This document shows, in pieces, positions 7,366 to 17,628 of a DNA stretch of 41,816 nucleotides (positions within the stretch are counted from its first letter, which is position 1; each line of letters begins with the position of its first letter). The DNA comes from Methylobacterium crusticola (GTDB lineage: Bacteria > Pseudomonadota > Alphaproteobacteria > Rhizobiales > Beijerinckiaceae). The notes beneath the pieces were generated by a model. That model saw nothing but the letters and a program-made list of their open reading frames with translations. It made no database searches and was not told where the DNA came from. The stretch spans positions 1 through 41,816 of the forward strand of contig NZ_QOWC01000059.1 of assembly GCF_003574465.1 (NCBI RefSeq), read 5' to 3'. The position numbers were made by a program, and so were the translations under genes.

Positions 7366-8655
7366 ATGCGTCTGCTCGCCCCCGCCTGCGCGGCCCTGGC
7401 GCTCCTCGCGGCCCCCGCGGCGGCGGCGGAGACCTCGAGCGCCGGCGAGGCGGGGCGGATCGACGGCGTGCGGGTCTGGACCCTGCCGGACACGCCCAAC
7501 GGGCTCCACCCGTCGCAGAGCTGGCACGCCACGGGCTCGGCCCCGAACGGCGACCTCTACGTCGCCGGCATGGACCACCGCACCAACGCGGCCCTGTACC
7601 GGCTCGCCGCCGGGACCGACCGGCTGCGCCTCGTCGGCGACGCCCGCTCGGCCTCGGAGGCGGCGCGCAACTGGGAGCCCGGCGAGACGGCGGAGAAGTT
7701 CCACACCCGCCCGCTCTGGTTCGGCGGCAAGGTCTACGTCGCGACGATGGACCGCTCGGGCCTCGACGACGGCTACCTGTCCCGGCGCGGCTTCCACTGG
7801 TACGCCTACGATCCGGCCGCGGACCGGTTCGGGGACCTCAGCGCCGCGGAGCCGGGCGGGACGGGCCTGCCCCACGGCGGCCTCGTCGCCCTGGCGGCCG
7901 ATCCGGCCTCCAACGCGGTCTACGGCGCCGTGGTGCCGACCGCGGAGATCGTGCGCTACGACGTGGCGCGGGGCACCACCGAGAATCTCGGCCGGCCGGC
8001 CGGCTACGACCGGCCCTACGTCTACGCCGGCCGCTTCATGTTCGTGGATTCGCGCGGGCGCCTCCACGTCTCGGCCGGCCACCCGGGCGGGGCGGCGGGC
8101 GCTCCGGGCGCCGGGGCGGGGCGGGACGCCTCGCCCTACTCCCACCTCCACGCCTACGAGCCCGGCCGGGGCATGACGGCCCTGCCGGACCTCGCGCTCG
8201 CGCAGCCGCGGGCCCTCGAGACCGGCCGCTGCTTCCCGGAGCGGCGGGCCTGCGTGGCGGCCGACGACGAGGGCCACGTCTACCGGTTCTCCGAGGAGGG
8301 CCCGGCCTGGACCTTCCTCGGGCCGGTCGCCCGGGACCGCCCGGGGGCGCGCCTGTGGATGTTCCAGGTCACGGCGGACGGGCGCCGCGCCTACGCGGCC
8401 ACGACGAGCTACGACCCGGGGGCCGGGCCGGCGGCGCTCTACGAGGTCGATCTCGCGACGGGCGCCTCCACGCGCCTGTGCAGCCTCGCGGATCTCGATC
8501 CCCGCCTCGGGCGGCGCACCGTGCACACCGGCTCCGACGCCTGGGACGACCGGGGCCGCTTCGCCTTCGCGAGCTTCGCCGCGGACGGGTCGGGCGACGT
8601 CCTGCTGACGCGGGTCGACCCGGTCCGCCTGAAGGCCGCGCTGGCGGCCCGCTGA
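7366..8655 (+). CDS. Secreted propeller-like protein of unknown function
   Basis: I do not recognise a named family. The 429-residue product begins with a Sec signal peptide (MRLLAPACAALALLAAPAAAA, cleavage near residue 21), so it is exported to the periplasm or beyond. The mature part has repeated blocks of roughly 45-55 residues with patterns such as NGDLYVAGMD, GKVYVATMD, SNAVYGAVVP, EGHVYRFSEEG and RRAYAATTSYD. Each alternates aromatic/hydrophobic strands with Gly-Asp turns, as in beta-propellers. Two cysteines (in GRCFPERRACVA) could form a disulphide. The frame is open from 7237, but only the ATG at 7366 gives a signal peptide. It converges on the small membrane protein gene with 6 bp between the stops. 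Confidence 0.7.
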   Translation: MRLLAPACAALALLAAPAAAAETSSAGEAGRIDGVRVWTLPDTPNGLHPSQSWHATGSAPNGDLYVAGMDHRTNAALYRLAAGTDRLRLVGDARSASEAARNWEPGETAEKFHTRPLWFGGKVYVATMDRSGLDDGYLSRRGFHWYAYDPAADRFGDLSAAEPGGTGLPHGGLVALAADPASNAVYGAVVPTAEIVRYDVARGTTENLGRPAGYDRPYVYAGRFMFVDSRGRLHVSAGHPGGAAGAPGAGAGRDASPYSHLHAYEPGRGMTALPDLALAQPRALETGRCFPERRACVAADDEGHVYRFSEEGPAWTFLGPVARDRPGARLWMFQVTADGRRAYAATTSYDPGAGPAALYEVDLATGASTRLCSLADLDPRLGRRTVHTGSDAWDDRGRFAFASFAADGSGDVLLTRVDPVRLKAALAAR

Positions 8656-8661
8656 CGGCGC

Positions 8662-8937
8662 TCACCGCAGGCGCAGGCGGAACCCGTCGTCGCCGGCCGC
8701 CGGGGCGGCCGCATCCCCGGCGAACGTGGTGAGGCGCAGGGCGAAGCGGCCGGCCTCCGGCTCGGGGGCCCGGCGCTCGGGGGCGACCGCGTAGGCAAGG
8801 CAGGTGCCGACGCACAAGGACGTGCCGAGCGTCACGGCGGCGAGCCGGAGCCCCAGGGCCGCCACGGTGCCGGCGCGCGCCGCGCCGGGCGTCCGGTCCG
8901 CGTCCGCAGCCCCCTCGATCCCGAGCCGTCCCCGCAT
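8662..8937 (-). CDS. Small single-span membrane protein, hypothetical
   Basis: This is a 91-residue unrecognised protein. One hydrophobic segment (LGLRLAAVTLGTSLCVGTCLAYAV, about residues 24-48) suggests a membrane anchor or uncleaved signal, followed by a short Ala/Arg-rich tail. The ATG at 8937 has a good GGGAGG site 6 bases upstream, which supports translation. Longer starts upstream (to 9030) would add a basic segment encoded by a 12-bp tandem repeat and are less likely. No neighbour suggests a role. Confidence 0.5.
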   Translation of the reverse strand: MRGRLGIEGAADADRTPGAARAGTVAALGLRLAAVTLGTSLCVGTCLAYAVAPERRAPEPEAGRFALRLTTFAGDAAAPAAGDDGFRLRLR

Positions 8938-8952
8938 GCCCGCCTCCCGCCC

Positions 8953-8988
8953 ATGGCTGATCCGATGGCCGATCCGATGGCCGATCCG
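8953..8988. repeat. 12-bp tandem repeat, three copies
   Basis: ATGGCCGATCCG is present three times in a row (the first copy has one change, ATGGCTGATCCG), just upstream of the small membrane protein gene. It is probably a local slippage product. Confidence 0.7.
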
Positions 8989-9111
8989 GCGGGTGCGAGA
9001 CTCCGTCCCGTCCCGTTGACGGGTCGTCAACGCTCCGGCGCGGCCGGGGGCCGAGGGGCCGGGCGTCCACGCAATCCACAGAGGATCGCCGGTCCGGGGG
9101 GCCCCGGCGCC

Positions 9112-10209
9112 TCACGCCGCCGCGCGGCGCTCCGGGTAGAGCCCGAGCAGCCCCTCGGGCGTGGCCGGGGCGACGCCGCGCTCGGTGATGATGCCGGTGA
9201 CGAGGCGGGCGGGGGTCACGTCGAAGGCGGGGTTCGCCACCGGGCTGCCGGGGGAGACCACCGCGATGGTGGCGAGGGCGCCCTCGTCCGTGCGGCCGGT
9301 GAGGTGGGTCACCTCGCGGGCGTCGCGCTCCTCGATCGGGATGCCGGCGATGCCGTCCGCGAGGGTCCAGTCGATGGTCGAGAAGGGCAGGGCGGCGTAG
9401 AACGGCACGCCGCAATCGCGGGCCGCCAGGGCCTTCAGGTAGGTGCCGATCTTGTTGCAGACGTCGCCCGTCGCGGTGGTGCGGTCCGAGCCGACGAGGC
9501 AGAGGTCGACCTGCCCGTGCTGCATCAGGTGGCCGCCGGCATTGTCGGCGATCACCGTGTGGGGCACCCCGTGGGCGTTGAGCTCGAAGGCCGTGAGCGC
9601 CGCGCCCTGGTTGCGCGGCCGGGTCTCGTCGACGAAGACGTGGACCGGCACCCCGGCATCGTGGGCGGCGTAGACCGGGGCGAGGGCCGTGCCCCAGTCG
9701 ACGGTGGCGAGCCAGCCGGCGTTGCAGTGGGTCAGCACGTTGACGGGCCCGGCCTTGCGGGCGCCGGCCTCGGCGATCAGCCGCGCCCCGTGCACCCCGA
9801 TGGCGCGGCAGCTCGCGACGTCCTCGTCGGCGATGCGGCCGGCCTCCGCGAGCGCCGCCTCCGCCCGCGCCCCCGGGGAGAGGGGGCGCAGCAGCGCCGC
9901 GGCCCGGTCGAGGGCCCAGCGCAGGTTGATGGCGGTCGGCCGCGTCGCCGCGAGGCGCCGCACGGCCTCCTCGAGTCCGCGGTCGGAGGCGTCCTCCCGC
10001 AGGGCGAGGGCCAGCCCGTAGGCGGCCGTGGCGCCGATCAGCGGCGCGCCGCGCACGATCATGGTGCGGATCGCCACCGCGGCGTCCTCCGCGCTGCGCA
10101 GGGTCCGGATCTCGAAGGCGAAGGGCAGGCGGGTCTGGTCGATGACGCAGATCCCGTGCCCGCCGGGCTCCGGGAAGATGGTGCGGTAGTGGCGGCCGGC
10201 GATGTTCAT
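9112..10209 (-). CDS. mtnA: S-methyl-5-thioribose-1-phosphate isomerase
   Basis: MtnA converts 5-methylthioribose-1-phosphate to 5-methylthioribulose-1-phosphate in methionine salvage, in the cytoplasm. The 365-residue protein shows the family signatures [17 protein letters not shown] near 49-65, VLTHCNAG with the catalytic Cys162, and [13 protein letters not shown] with the catalytic Asp242 followed by NKIGTY. The ATG at 10209 is preceded by TAAGG; a GTG 18 bases further out is possible. It lies 60 bp after serA on the same strand and may be co-transcribed with it. No other methionine-salvage gene is visible. The eIF2B-like homologues of this fold lack the Cys motif seen here, so the assignment is firm. 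Confidence 0.93.
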   Translation of the reverse strand: MNIAGRHYRTIFPEPGGHGICVIDQTRLPFAFEIRTLRSAEDAAVAIRTMIVRGAPLIGATAAYGLALALREDASDRGLEEAVRRLAATRPTAINLRWALDRAAALLRPLSPGARAEAALAEAGRIADEDVASCRAIGVHGARLIAEAGARKAGPVNVLTHCNAGWLATVDWGTALAPVYAAHDAGVPVHVFVDETRPRNQGAALTAFELNAHGVPHTVIADNAGGHLMQHGQVDLCLVGSDRTTATGDVCNKIGTYLKALAARDCGVPFYAALPFSTIDWTLADGIAGIPIEERDAREVTHLTGRTDEGALATIAVVSPGSPVANPAFDVTPARLVTGIITERGVAPATPEGLLGLYPERRAAA

Positions 10210-10269
10210 GCGGGCGAGCCTTACCACGAAAGGGGGCGGGAGGGAGGCGGGGACCGCCCTCCCGCCGCT

Positions 10270-11865
10270 TCAGAACCGCACCGCCCGGGCCCGCTTCACC
10301 TGCGGGATCGCCTCGATGGCGCGCAGCAGCTCCGGGGAGACCGGCTCGTCCACGGCGGCAAAGCAGATCGCGTCGCCCCCCGGCCGGTCGCGGCCGAGGT
10401 GGAAGGTCGCGACGTTGACGCCCGCCTCGCCCATCAGCGTGCCGAAGCGGCCGATGAAGCCCGGCCGGTCGGCGTTGCGGATGTAGAGCATGTGGGGGGC
10501 GACCGCGGCCTCGAGGGCGATGCCGCGGATCTCGACGATGCGGGGCCTGCCGTCCTGGAACACCGTGCCGGCGGCGTCGCGGGGCATGTCCTCGGCCTCG
10601 ACCGTGAGGTGCAGGCGCGAGCCGTAGGTGCCGTGCGCCACGGTGCGGGTCGTCGCCTCGACCACGATGCCGCGCCCCCGCGCCACCTCGGTGGCCGACA
10701 CCATGTTGACCCCCTCGAGGAACGGCCGCAGGACGCCGGCGACGGCGGCGGCGGTCAGCGCCCGGGTGTTCATGCCCGCCACCTCGCCCTCGTAGGCGAT
10801 GCGGATGGCGCGGATCGGCGCCTCGGTGAGCTGGCCCAGGAACGCGCCGAGCTGCTCGGCCAGGGTCACGTAGGGGCGCAGGCGCGGCGCCTCCTCGGCG
10901 GAGATCGACGGGAAGTTGACCGCGTTGCGGATCGCCCCGTGCAGCAGGTGGTCGGACATCTGCTCGGCGACCTGGAGGGCGACGTTCTCCTGCGCCTCCG
11001 TGGTCGAGGCGCCGAGATGCGGCGTGCAGATCACGTTGGGATGGCCGAACAGCGCGTTCTCCGTCGCCGGCTCGACCGAGAACACGTCGAAGGCCGCCCC
11101 CGCGACGTGGCCGGAATCGAGGGCCGCCCGCAGGGCCGCCTCGTCCACGAGGCCGCCCCGGGCGCAGTTGACGATCCGCACCCCGGGCTTGGTGCGGGCG
11201 AGCGCCTCGGCCGAGAGGATGTTGCGGGTCTTCTCGGTCATCGGCACGTGCAGGGTGATGACGTCGGCCCGCCGCAGCAATTCGTCGAGGTCCACCTTCT
11301 CGACGCCGAGCTCCTGCGCCCGCTCGGGCGTCAGGAAGGGGTCGTAGGCGACGACGCGCATGCGCAGCCCGATGCCCCGGTCGGCCACGATGGCGCCGAT
11401 GTTGCCGCAGCCGATCACCCCGAGGGTCTTGGCCGTGAGCTCGATGCCGAGGAAGCGGTTCTTCTCCCAGCGCCCGGCCTGCGTCGAGGCGTCGGCCTGC
11501 GGGATCTGGCGGGCCAGCGCCAGCATCATCGCGATGGCGTGCTCGGCGGTGGTGACCGCGTTGCCGTGGGGCGTGTTCATCACGATCACGCCGCGGGCGG
11601 TGGCGGCCGCCACGTCGACGTTGTCGACGCCGATGCCGGCCCGGCCGATCACCGCGAGGCGCCCGGCCCGCGCCAGGAGGGCGGCCGTGACCTTGGTGGT
11701 CGACCGGATGGCGAGGCCGTCGTAGTCGCCGATGGCGGCCGCGAGGGCCTCCTTGTCCTTGCCGAGTTCGGGGCGCAGGTCGGCCCGCAGCCCGTGCTCG
11801 CGGAAGATCGCGACCGCGGCGGGCGAGAGGGAATCGGAGATCAGGATCGTCTTCGGGTGCGGCAT
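10270..11865 (-). CDS. serA: D-3-phosphoglycerate dehydrogenase
   Basis: SerA oxidises 3-phosphoglycerate to 3-phosphohydroxypyruvate with NAD, the first step of serine synthesis. The 531-residue length fits the long form. An N-terminal substrate domain is split by a Rossmann domain (GVIGCGNIGAIVADRGIGL, glycines 152, 154, 157). The dehydrogenase signatures NCARGGLVDEAAL and TPHLGAST (catalytic His) follow, then an intervening domain. A C-terminal ACT domain (LYIRNADRPGFIGRFGTLMG) is the usual site of serine feedback. The ATG at 11865 has GAAGG about 10 bases upstream; the open frame continues far upstream but is a shadow of serC. It follows serC by 188 bp, where I see no further gene. Confidence 0.95.
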   Translation of the reverse strand: MPHPKTILISDSLSPAAVAIFREHGLRADLRPELGKDKEALAAAIGDYDGLAIRSTTKVTAALLARAGRLAVIGRAGIGVDNVDVAAATARGVIVMNTPHGNAVTTAEHAIAMMLALARQIPQADASTQAGRWEKNRFLGIELTAKTLGVIGCGNIGAIVADRGIGLRMRVVAYDPFLTPERAQELGVEKVDLDELLRRADVITLHVPMTEKTRNILSAEALARTKPGVRIVNCARGGLVDEAALRAALDSGHVAGAAFDVFSVEPATENALFGHPNVICTPHLGASTTEAQENVALQVAEQMSDHLLHGAIRNAVNFPSISAEEAPRLRPYVTLAEQLGAFLGQLTEAPIRAIRIAYEGEVAGMNTRALTAAAVAGVLRPFLEGVNMVSATEVARGRGIVVEATTRTVAHGTYGSRLHLTVEAEDMPRDAAGTVFQDGRPRIVEIRGIALEAAVAPHMLYIRNADRPGFIGRFGTLMGEAGVNVATFHLGRDRPGGDAICFAAVDEPVSPELLRAIEAIPQVKRARAVRF

Positions 11866-12053
11866 GGCGGGCGGCCTTCGGGCAGGCGCGCGGATCCCCC
11901 CTGACGCGCCGCGTCGGGCAAATCCGCGCCTCGGGGCGGCGGGGGCCGCGCCGGCGCGATGCGGCCGCGGCTCCCGGTCTCGATGGATCGGACCCGCTCC
12001 CGGCCGGCGCGGCCCCGGGCGGCCGGGGGCGCGGGCAGGCGGGCGGCGAGGGG

Positions 12054-13223
<1,170 letters not shown>

Positions 13224-13233
13224 GTGCGTGAGT

Positions 13234-13290
13234 CCATCCTTCCAGATGGGCGCCCCTCGGTGGGGAGAGGTGTCCCGCCGGGCGGAATGG
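13234..13290 (-). promoter_or_regulatory. Candidate structured serC leader (cis-regulatory RNA)
   Basis: On the minus strand the 70 bases before serC can form two hairpins. One is CCTC/CCCC pairing with GAGGGG at 13253-13270. The other, CCATC-TGGAAG-GATGG at 13234-13249, has a loop that overlaps the putative Shine-Dalgarno GGAAGG. A serC RNA motif, a predicted cis-regulatory element, is known upstream of serC in Rhizobiales. Position and ribosome-site overlap fit it, but I could not compare with the covariance model. Confidence 0.45.
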
Positions 13291-13496
13291 CCGAGACCGG
13301 GGCGGCGGTCAAGCGGCCGCCGACGATCCGCTGCGCCGGGCGAAGGCGCTCCCCGGGGCCCCGGCGGGACGCCGCCGCCCCCCCGCGGGCCGCCCGGGCC
13401 CGGCCGCGACAGTATGGCACGCGGATCCGCGGCCGGGCCCGGGGCGCCGACGAGAGGCGCCCGCGGCCGCGCGAAATGCTCTATGAGGCGCCCAGC

Positions 13497-14198
13497 ATGG
13501 ACGAGTTCGGTCGCGCGCTGGGCCTGGCGCTACAGTTGATCCTGCGGGCGGACGCCGAGCTCGTCGCCATCGTGGGCCTGTCGCTGCGCGTCAGCCTCGC
13601 GGCCGCCGGCCTCGGCTTCGTGCTCGGGGCGCCCCTCGGGGCCCTGATCGCGGCGACGCGCTTCCCCGGGCGGACGGCGCTCCTCGTCGTGCTGAACGCG
13701 CTCCTGGGGCTACCGCCGGTGGTCGTCGGCCTCGTGCTCTACCTGCTCGTGTCGCGCGCCGGGCCCCTTGGCGGCCTCGGCCTGCTGTTCACGCCGGGCG
13801 CCATGGTGCTCGCCCAGTGTCTCCTCGCGCTGCCGATCGTGGCGGCCCTGGCGCACCGCGCCTGCGAGGGCCTGTGGGCCGAGTACGGCGACGCCCTGCG
13901 CATCGACGGGGTCGGGCGCGGGCACGCGGTCGCGATCCTGCTGGCGATGGCCCCGGCGCCGCTCCTGACGGCGTTCCTGGCCGCCTTCGGGCGGGCGATC
14001 GCGGAGGTCGGCGCCATCCTGATGGTGGGCGGCAACATCCGCGGCCACACCCGCACTATGACGACGAGCATCGCCCTCGAGACGAGCCGCGGCGACCTCG
14101 CCCAGGCGCTGGGGCTCGGCCTGATCCTGCTCGCCGTCACGCTCCTCGTGAGCGCGCTCGCCTTCGGGCTCAGCCGGGCGGCGCTGCCGCGGGGCTGA
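13497..14198 (+). CDS. tupB: Tungstate-type ABC transporter permease TupB
   Basis: This is a 233-residue inner-membrane permease with about five hydrophobic helices. The binding-protein-dependent transport motif lies in the region [20 protein letters not shown]. The stretch [38 protein letters not shown] is typical of TupB/WtpB-like permeases for tungstate or molybdate. The ATG at 13497 has GAGG 9 bases upstream; an ATG at 13476 in frame is an alternative. The gene is divergent from serC and ends 7 bp before the stop of the convergent tupA-like gene. In most genomes tupA, tupB and the ATPase tupC are in one direction, so the arrangement is unusual, and no ATPase gene is visible. Confidence 0.82.
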   Translation: MDEFGRALGLALQLILRADAELVAIVGLSLRVSLAAAGLGFVLGAPLGALIAATRFPGRTALLVVLNALLGLPPVVVGLVLYLLVSRAGPLGGLGLLFTPGAMVLAQCLLALPIVAALAHRACEGLWAEYGDALRIDGVGRGHAVAILLAMAPAPLLTAFLAAFGRAIAEVGAILMVGGNIRGHTRTMTTSIALETSRGDLAQALGLGLILLAVTLLVSALAFGLSRAALPRG

Positions 14199-14205
14199 GG
14201 GCGGC

Positions 14206-15042
14206 CTACTGGCTCGGCATCGTGCCGGCCGGGACGAAGAGCGGCTCGCCGCCGACGCGGTGGGAGGCGATGGCGTCCCGGCCCCGCTCCGAGGTCAGCC
14301 ACGCGTGCCAGGTCCTGGCGTCCGCGGCCCGGATGTGCGCCCCCTTGGCGGGGTTCACCAGGATCGCCCCGTAGGGGTTGAACAGCGCCGGATCGCCCTG
14401 GACCAGGATCTCGAGGCCCTGCCGGTTCCGGAAACTGGCCCAGGTGGCCCGGTCGGCGAGGGTGTAGGCGTCCATCGCCGCCGCGGCGTTGAGCGTCGGC
14501 CCCATGCCCTGCCCGAGCTCGCGGTAGGCCGGCCCGAGGGCCGCCCGCGCGTCGATGCCGGCGCCCTTCCATAGCCGCTGCTCCGTCCGGTGGGTGCCGC
14601 TGTCGTCGCCGCGGCTGGCGAACGGCGCCCGCGCGCGGGCGATCCGCGCCAGCGCCTCCCCGGCGTCGCGCAGGCCGCGCAGGCCCGCCGGGTCGGCGGC
14701 CGGCCCGACGACGACGAAGTCGTTCGCCATCACGTCGCGCCGGTCGAGCCCGTGCCCCGCGGCCACGAACGCGTCCTCGCCGGCCCGGTCGTGGACGAGG
14801 AGCGCGTCGGCGTCGCCCTTGGCGCCGATCGCCAGGGCCTGGCCGGTGCCGACCGCGACCACCCGCACGTCGATGCCGGTCTCGCGCCGGAAGATCGGCA
14901 GGATGTGGCCGAACAGGCCCGACTGCTCGGTCGAGGTCGTGGAGGCGACCGTGATGGCGCGCGTCTGCGCGCCGGCGGGCCCGGCCGGGAGCCCGCCGGC
15001 GGCGAGGAGCAGCGGCAGGACGAGGAGGCGGCGGCGCAGCAT
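14206..15042 (-). CDS. tupA: Tungstate-type ABC transporter substrate-binding protein TupA
   Basis: This 278-residue periplasmic protein has a signal peptide (MLRRRLLVLPLLLAAGGLPA..., cleavage near AGA at 24-26). The mature N-terminus, ITVASTTSTEQSGLFGHILP, carries the TTST anion-binding signature of TupA. Later blocks ARAPFASRGDDSGTHRTEQ and YTLADRATWASF are also family-typical. Such proteins bind tungstate or molybdate tightly. The ATG at 15042 has GGGGAG about 10 bases upstream. It converges on tupB, so the two partner genes cannot share a transcript. A Crp/Fnr gene precedes it by 62 bp on the same strand and may be co-transcribed. Confidence 0.85.
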   Translation of the reverse strand: MLRRRLLVLPLLLAAGGLPAGPAGAQTRAITVASTTSTEQSGLFGHILPIFRRETGIDVRVVAVGTGQALAIGAKGDADALLVHDRAGEDAFVAAGHGLDRRDVMANDFVVVGPAADPAGLRGLRDAGEALARIARARAPFASRGDDSGTHRTEQRLWKGAGIDARAALGPAYRELGQGMGPTLNAAAAMDAYTLADRATWASFRNRQGLEILVQGDPALFNPYGAILVNPAKGAHIRAADARTWHAWLTSERGRDAIASHRVGGEPLFVPAGTMPSQ

Positions 15043-15104
15043 GGAGTGGCACTCCCCGGAGGGCGGACGTGGGCCACGACATCCACGCCCGGTTCCTCGC
15101 TCGC

Positions 15105-15911
15105 TCACGGCCGCTCCCGCGCGGCCAGCCCCCCGGCCGCCCCGCCGCCCTCGCGCCCGGCGACCGGCACGGGACCGACGAATTCCGGCTTGCTGCGCTC
15201 GTGAGCGTCGAGCAGGGGGCCGGCGATCCGCACGAGCGCGTCGAGGTCGAGGATGGTCACCCGCCGGCCCCGCATCGTCGCGATGCCGTCGACCCGGAAC
15301 GTCCTCAGCACCCGGTTGACGTGGACGTTCGAGATGCCGAGGTGGTCGCCCATCTGCTCCTGGGTCATCGGCAGGTCGTAGGCGAGGGAGTCCGGCGGGA
15401 GGGTGCCGGACAGGATCAGGCGGCCCCGGAAGTCGATCAGCAGCAGGGCGAGGCGCTCGTCGGCGTTGCCGCGCCCGAGCCCGACGATCCAGCTGTGCAG
15501 CCGGCGCTCCTCCTCGACCACCTGCCACATGCAGCGGACCGCGACGTCCGGGTCCCGGACGTAGGCCTCCCGCAGGGTGCGGTGGTCGACCTGCTCGACC
15601 ACCACCTCCGACAGGGCCTGCACGGCGTCCGGGCTCTGGGGAACGAACAGGCTCTTGACCGCGAACAGGTCGCCCGGAAGGAAGATCAGGATGTACTGGG
15701 TGCGGCCGTCCTCGAGGGTGCGCGTGCGGGCGACCCAGCCCTTGCGCAGGCGGAAGATGGAACCGTTCTCCGCGCCGGCCTCCACCAGGACGCGGCCGGC
15801 CGGGAAGACGCGGGCCGCCGGGCCCATCAGGCGGGCGAGCGCCTCGTCTCCTCGCCGGAGCGCGTCGCCGATCTCGGGCCGATGCATCAGGTAGTGGGCG
15901 GAGTCGGGCAT
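15105..15911 (-). CDS. Crp/Fnr-family transcriptional regulator
   Basis: This 268-residue regulator has an N-terminal cyclic-nucleotide-type beta-barrel (FPAGRVLVEAGAENGSIFRLRKGWVART, LPGDLFAVKSLF) and a C-terminal winged helix-turn-helix (MTQEQMGDHLGISNVHVNRVLRTF), ending with a Gly/Arg-rich tail. I see no FNR-type N-terminal cysteine cluster, so an oxygen-sensing Fe-S centre is unlikely. The ligand is unknown. I use the ATG at 15911; an in-frame GTG at 15956 is possible, and neither has a clear ribosome site. It is 62 bp upstream of tupA on the same strand, and 224 bp separate it from trmD upstream. Confidence 0.85.
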   Translation of the reverse strand: MPDSAHYLMHRPEIGDALRRGDEALARLMGPAARVFPAGRVLVEAGAENGSIFRLRKGWVARTRTLEDGRTQYILIFLPGDLFAVKSLFVPQSPDAVQALSEVVVEQVDHRTLREAYVRDPDVAVRCMWQVVEEERRLHSWIVGLGRGNADERLALLLIDFRGRLILSGTLPPDSLAYDLPMTQEQMGDHLGISNVHVNRVLRTFRVDGIATMRGRRVTILDLDALVRIAGPLLDAHERSKPEFVGPVPVAGREGGGAAGGLAARERP

Positions 15912-16135
15912 GGGGTGCGGGGGCTGACACGGGAGTTCGGCACGGGGCCGCGGCACCTGCCGGCAGATAATCGCCGGTCGCCCCGGCGCAAGGCCATGGA
16001 CTTACGAGTCCTCCGGCGCCGCCGCTTCTACGCAGGATGAACTCGGGCCGCGGCGGCGGCGCCTCACGCCATCGAGCGACGTCCGCACGTGTCGGGCGCG
16101 GCCCGCGCGACAACACTTCGCGACGCCGGACGCCG

Positions 16136-16834
16136 TCACGGCCCGTCCCGCCCGAGCAGGTCGGGGCGGCGCTCGCGGGTGAGGCGGGCGGCCTCGGCCG
16201 CGCGCCAGCGGGCGATGGCGGCGTGGTTGCCGCCCGTGAGCACGTCCGGGATCGGGCGCCCCTCCCACTCCCGCGGCCGGGTGTAGTGCGGGTACTCGAG
16301 CCCGGGCCCCTCGAAGCTCTCCTCCACGCCCGAGGCCGCCTTGCCCATCACCCCGGGCAGGAGGCGCACGCAGGCGTCGATGAGCACGAGGGCGGCGGGC
16401 TCGCCCCCCGACAGCACGTAGTCGCCGACCGAGACCTCCTCGAGGCCGCGGCCCGCGATGACCCGCTCGTCCACGCCCTCGAAGCGGCCGCAGACCGCGA
16501 TCAGGCCCGGCCCCTCGCTCAGGGCCCGGACCTGCGCCTGCGTCAGCGGCCGGCCGCGGGGGCTCATCAGCAGCCGCGGGCGCGGGTCGGAGGCGGGGGC
16601 CGCGGCGTCGATGGCGGCGGCCAGCACGTCGCAGCGCAGCACCATGCCGGCGCCGCCGCCGGCGGGGGTGTCGTCCACCGCCCGGTGGCGGCCGAGCCCG
16701 TGGTCGCGGATGTTGCGCGCCTCGAGCGCCCACTCGCCCCGCGCCAGCGCGTCGCCGGCGAGCGAGAGCCCGAGATGGCCCGGGAACATCTCCGGATAGA
16801 GGGTCAGGACCGTGGCGCGCCAGGACGGGGTCAT
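16136..16834 (-). CDS. trmD: tRNA (guanine(37)-N1)-methyltransferase
   Basis: TrmD methylates G37 next to the anticodon of several tRNAs using S-adenosylmethionine, preventing frameshifts. The 232-residue length is normal. The SPOUT-fold knot motifs are present: [16 protein letters not shown]-like [13 protein letters not shown], and [20 protein letters not shown]. The C-terminal part [18 protein letters not shown] and [12 protein letters not shown] are also signature stretches. It is the last visible gene of the ffh-rpsP-rimM-trmD operon, 81 bp after rimM. rplS, which often follows trmD, is not present; a Crp/Fnr gene comes next. Confidence 0.97.
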   Translation of the reverse strand: MTPSWRATVLTLYPEMFPGHLGLSLAGDALARGEWALEARNIRDHGLGRHRAVDDTPAGGGAGMVLRCDVLAAAIDAAAPASDPRPRLLMSPRGRPLTQAQVRALSEGPGLIAVCGRFEGVDERVIAGRGLEEVSVGDYVLSGGEPAALVLIDACVRLLPGVMGKAASGVEESFEGPGLEYPHYTRPREWEGRPIPDVLTGGNHAAIARWRAAEAARLTRERRPDLLGRDGP

Positions 16835-16915
16835 GCGGGGTTGATCGCGCGGGGCGGGGGCGGGGTCAACCGGAGCGGCCCGCCGCGCGGGCGGGCACGG
16901 GCCGTCCGGGCCGGC

Positions 16916-17617
16916 TCAGCCCGCGTCGGGGTCGCGCGCCTGGCTCGGGGCGAACAGGTCGTCGGGGGGGTCGATCCTGACCCGGCGGGCCGCGACGTCG
17001 ACCTCCGGCACGAAGGCCTTGGTGAAGGGGAGGAGCGCGGAGGCGCCGCCGTGGGCGGGCGCGATCTCCAGGAGGTCGCCGCCGCCGAAATTCGGCACCG
17101 CCCGCACCGTCCCGAGGACGGTCCCGGCGCCGTCGGTCACCGGGAGGCCGACGAGGTCGGCGGTGAGGAACTCGTCCTCGTCCGCGGGCGCGCCGAGGCG
17201 ATCGCGGGCGACGTAGAGGGCGAGGCGGGCGAGGGCCTCGGCCGCCTCGCGGCCGGCGATCCCCGCGACCCGGGCGACGAGCATGCCGGGCCCGCCCGCC
17301 GGGCGCACGGCGAGGAGCTCGACCCGGCGGCCGTCCGCCCCGGCGAGGGGCCCGTAGGTGGCGATCGCCCGCGGGTCGGCGGTGTAGGATCTCAGCCGCA
17401 CCTCGCCGTGGAGGCCGTGGGCGCGGCCGAACTCGCCGAGCAGCACGAAGCCGGGATCGTCCGCGATCCCGGCCGTCGGCGGGGCCGGCGCGACGCCCCG
17501 GCGTGCCTCCGGGCTCCGGGCCCGGGGAGGCTTCGCGCCGGAACCCCCGGCGCCGGGGGTTCCGGCTCCGGGCTTCCCGGCTCCGGGCGGGGTCGGGGCG
17601 TCGGGCCGGCGCGCCAT
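16916..17617 (-). CDS. rimM: Ribosome maturation factor RimM with a repeat-rich N-terminal extension
   Basis: RimM assists maturation of the 30S subunit by binding ribosomal protein S19 in the 16S rRNA head region. The conserved fold begins near residue 57 ([21 protein letters not shown]). Its PRC-barrel half carries [13 protein letters not shown] and a C-terminal block [13 protein letters not shown]. The first 55 residues are a Pro/Gly/Ala-rich low-complexity stretch with PGAG-type repeats, absent from most RimM proteins. A later start closer to the fold is not obvious. The ATG at 17617 is 11 bp after the rpsP stop, with only a weak ribosome site, so coupling to rpsP translation is likely. 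Confidence 0.93.
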   Translation of the reverse strand: MARRPDAPTPPGAGKPGAGTPGAGGSGAKPPRARSPEARRGVAPAPPTAGIADDPGFVLLGEFGRAHGLHGEVRLRSYTADPRAIATYGPLAGADGRRVELLAVRPAGGPGMLVARVAGIAGREAAEALARLALYVARDRLGAPADEDEFLTADLVGLPVTDGAGTVLGTVRAVPNFGGGDLLEIAPAHGGASALLPFTKAFVPEVDVAARRVRIDPPDDLFAPSQARDPDAG

Positions 17618-17628
17618 CGCTGCCGGGC

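Noticed and set aside
15912..15956. GTG at 15956 as start of the Crp/Fnr gene
   Set aside because: No ribosome site and no family-like sequence in the added 15 residues; the ATG at 15911 is kept, though not certain.
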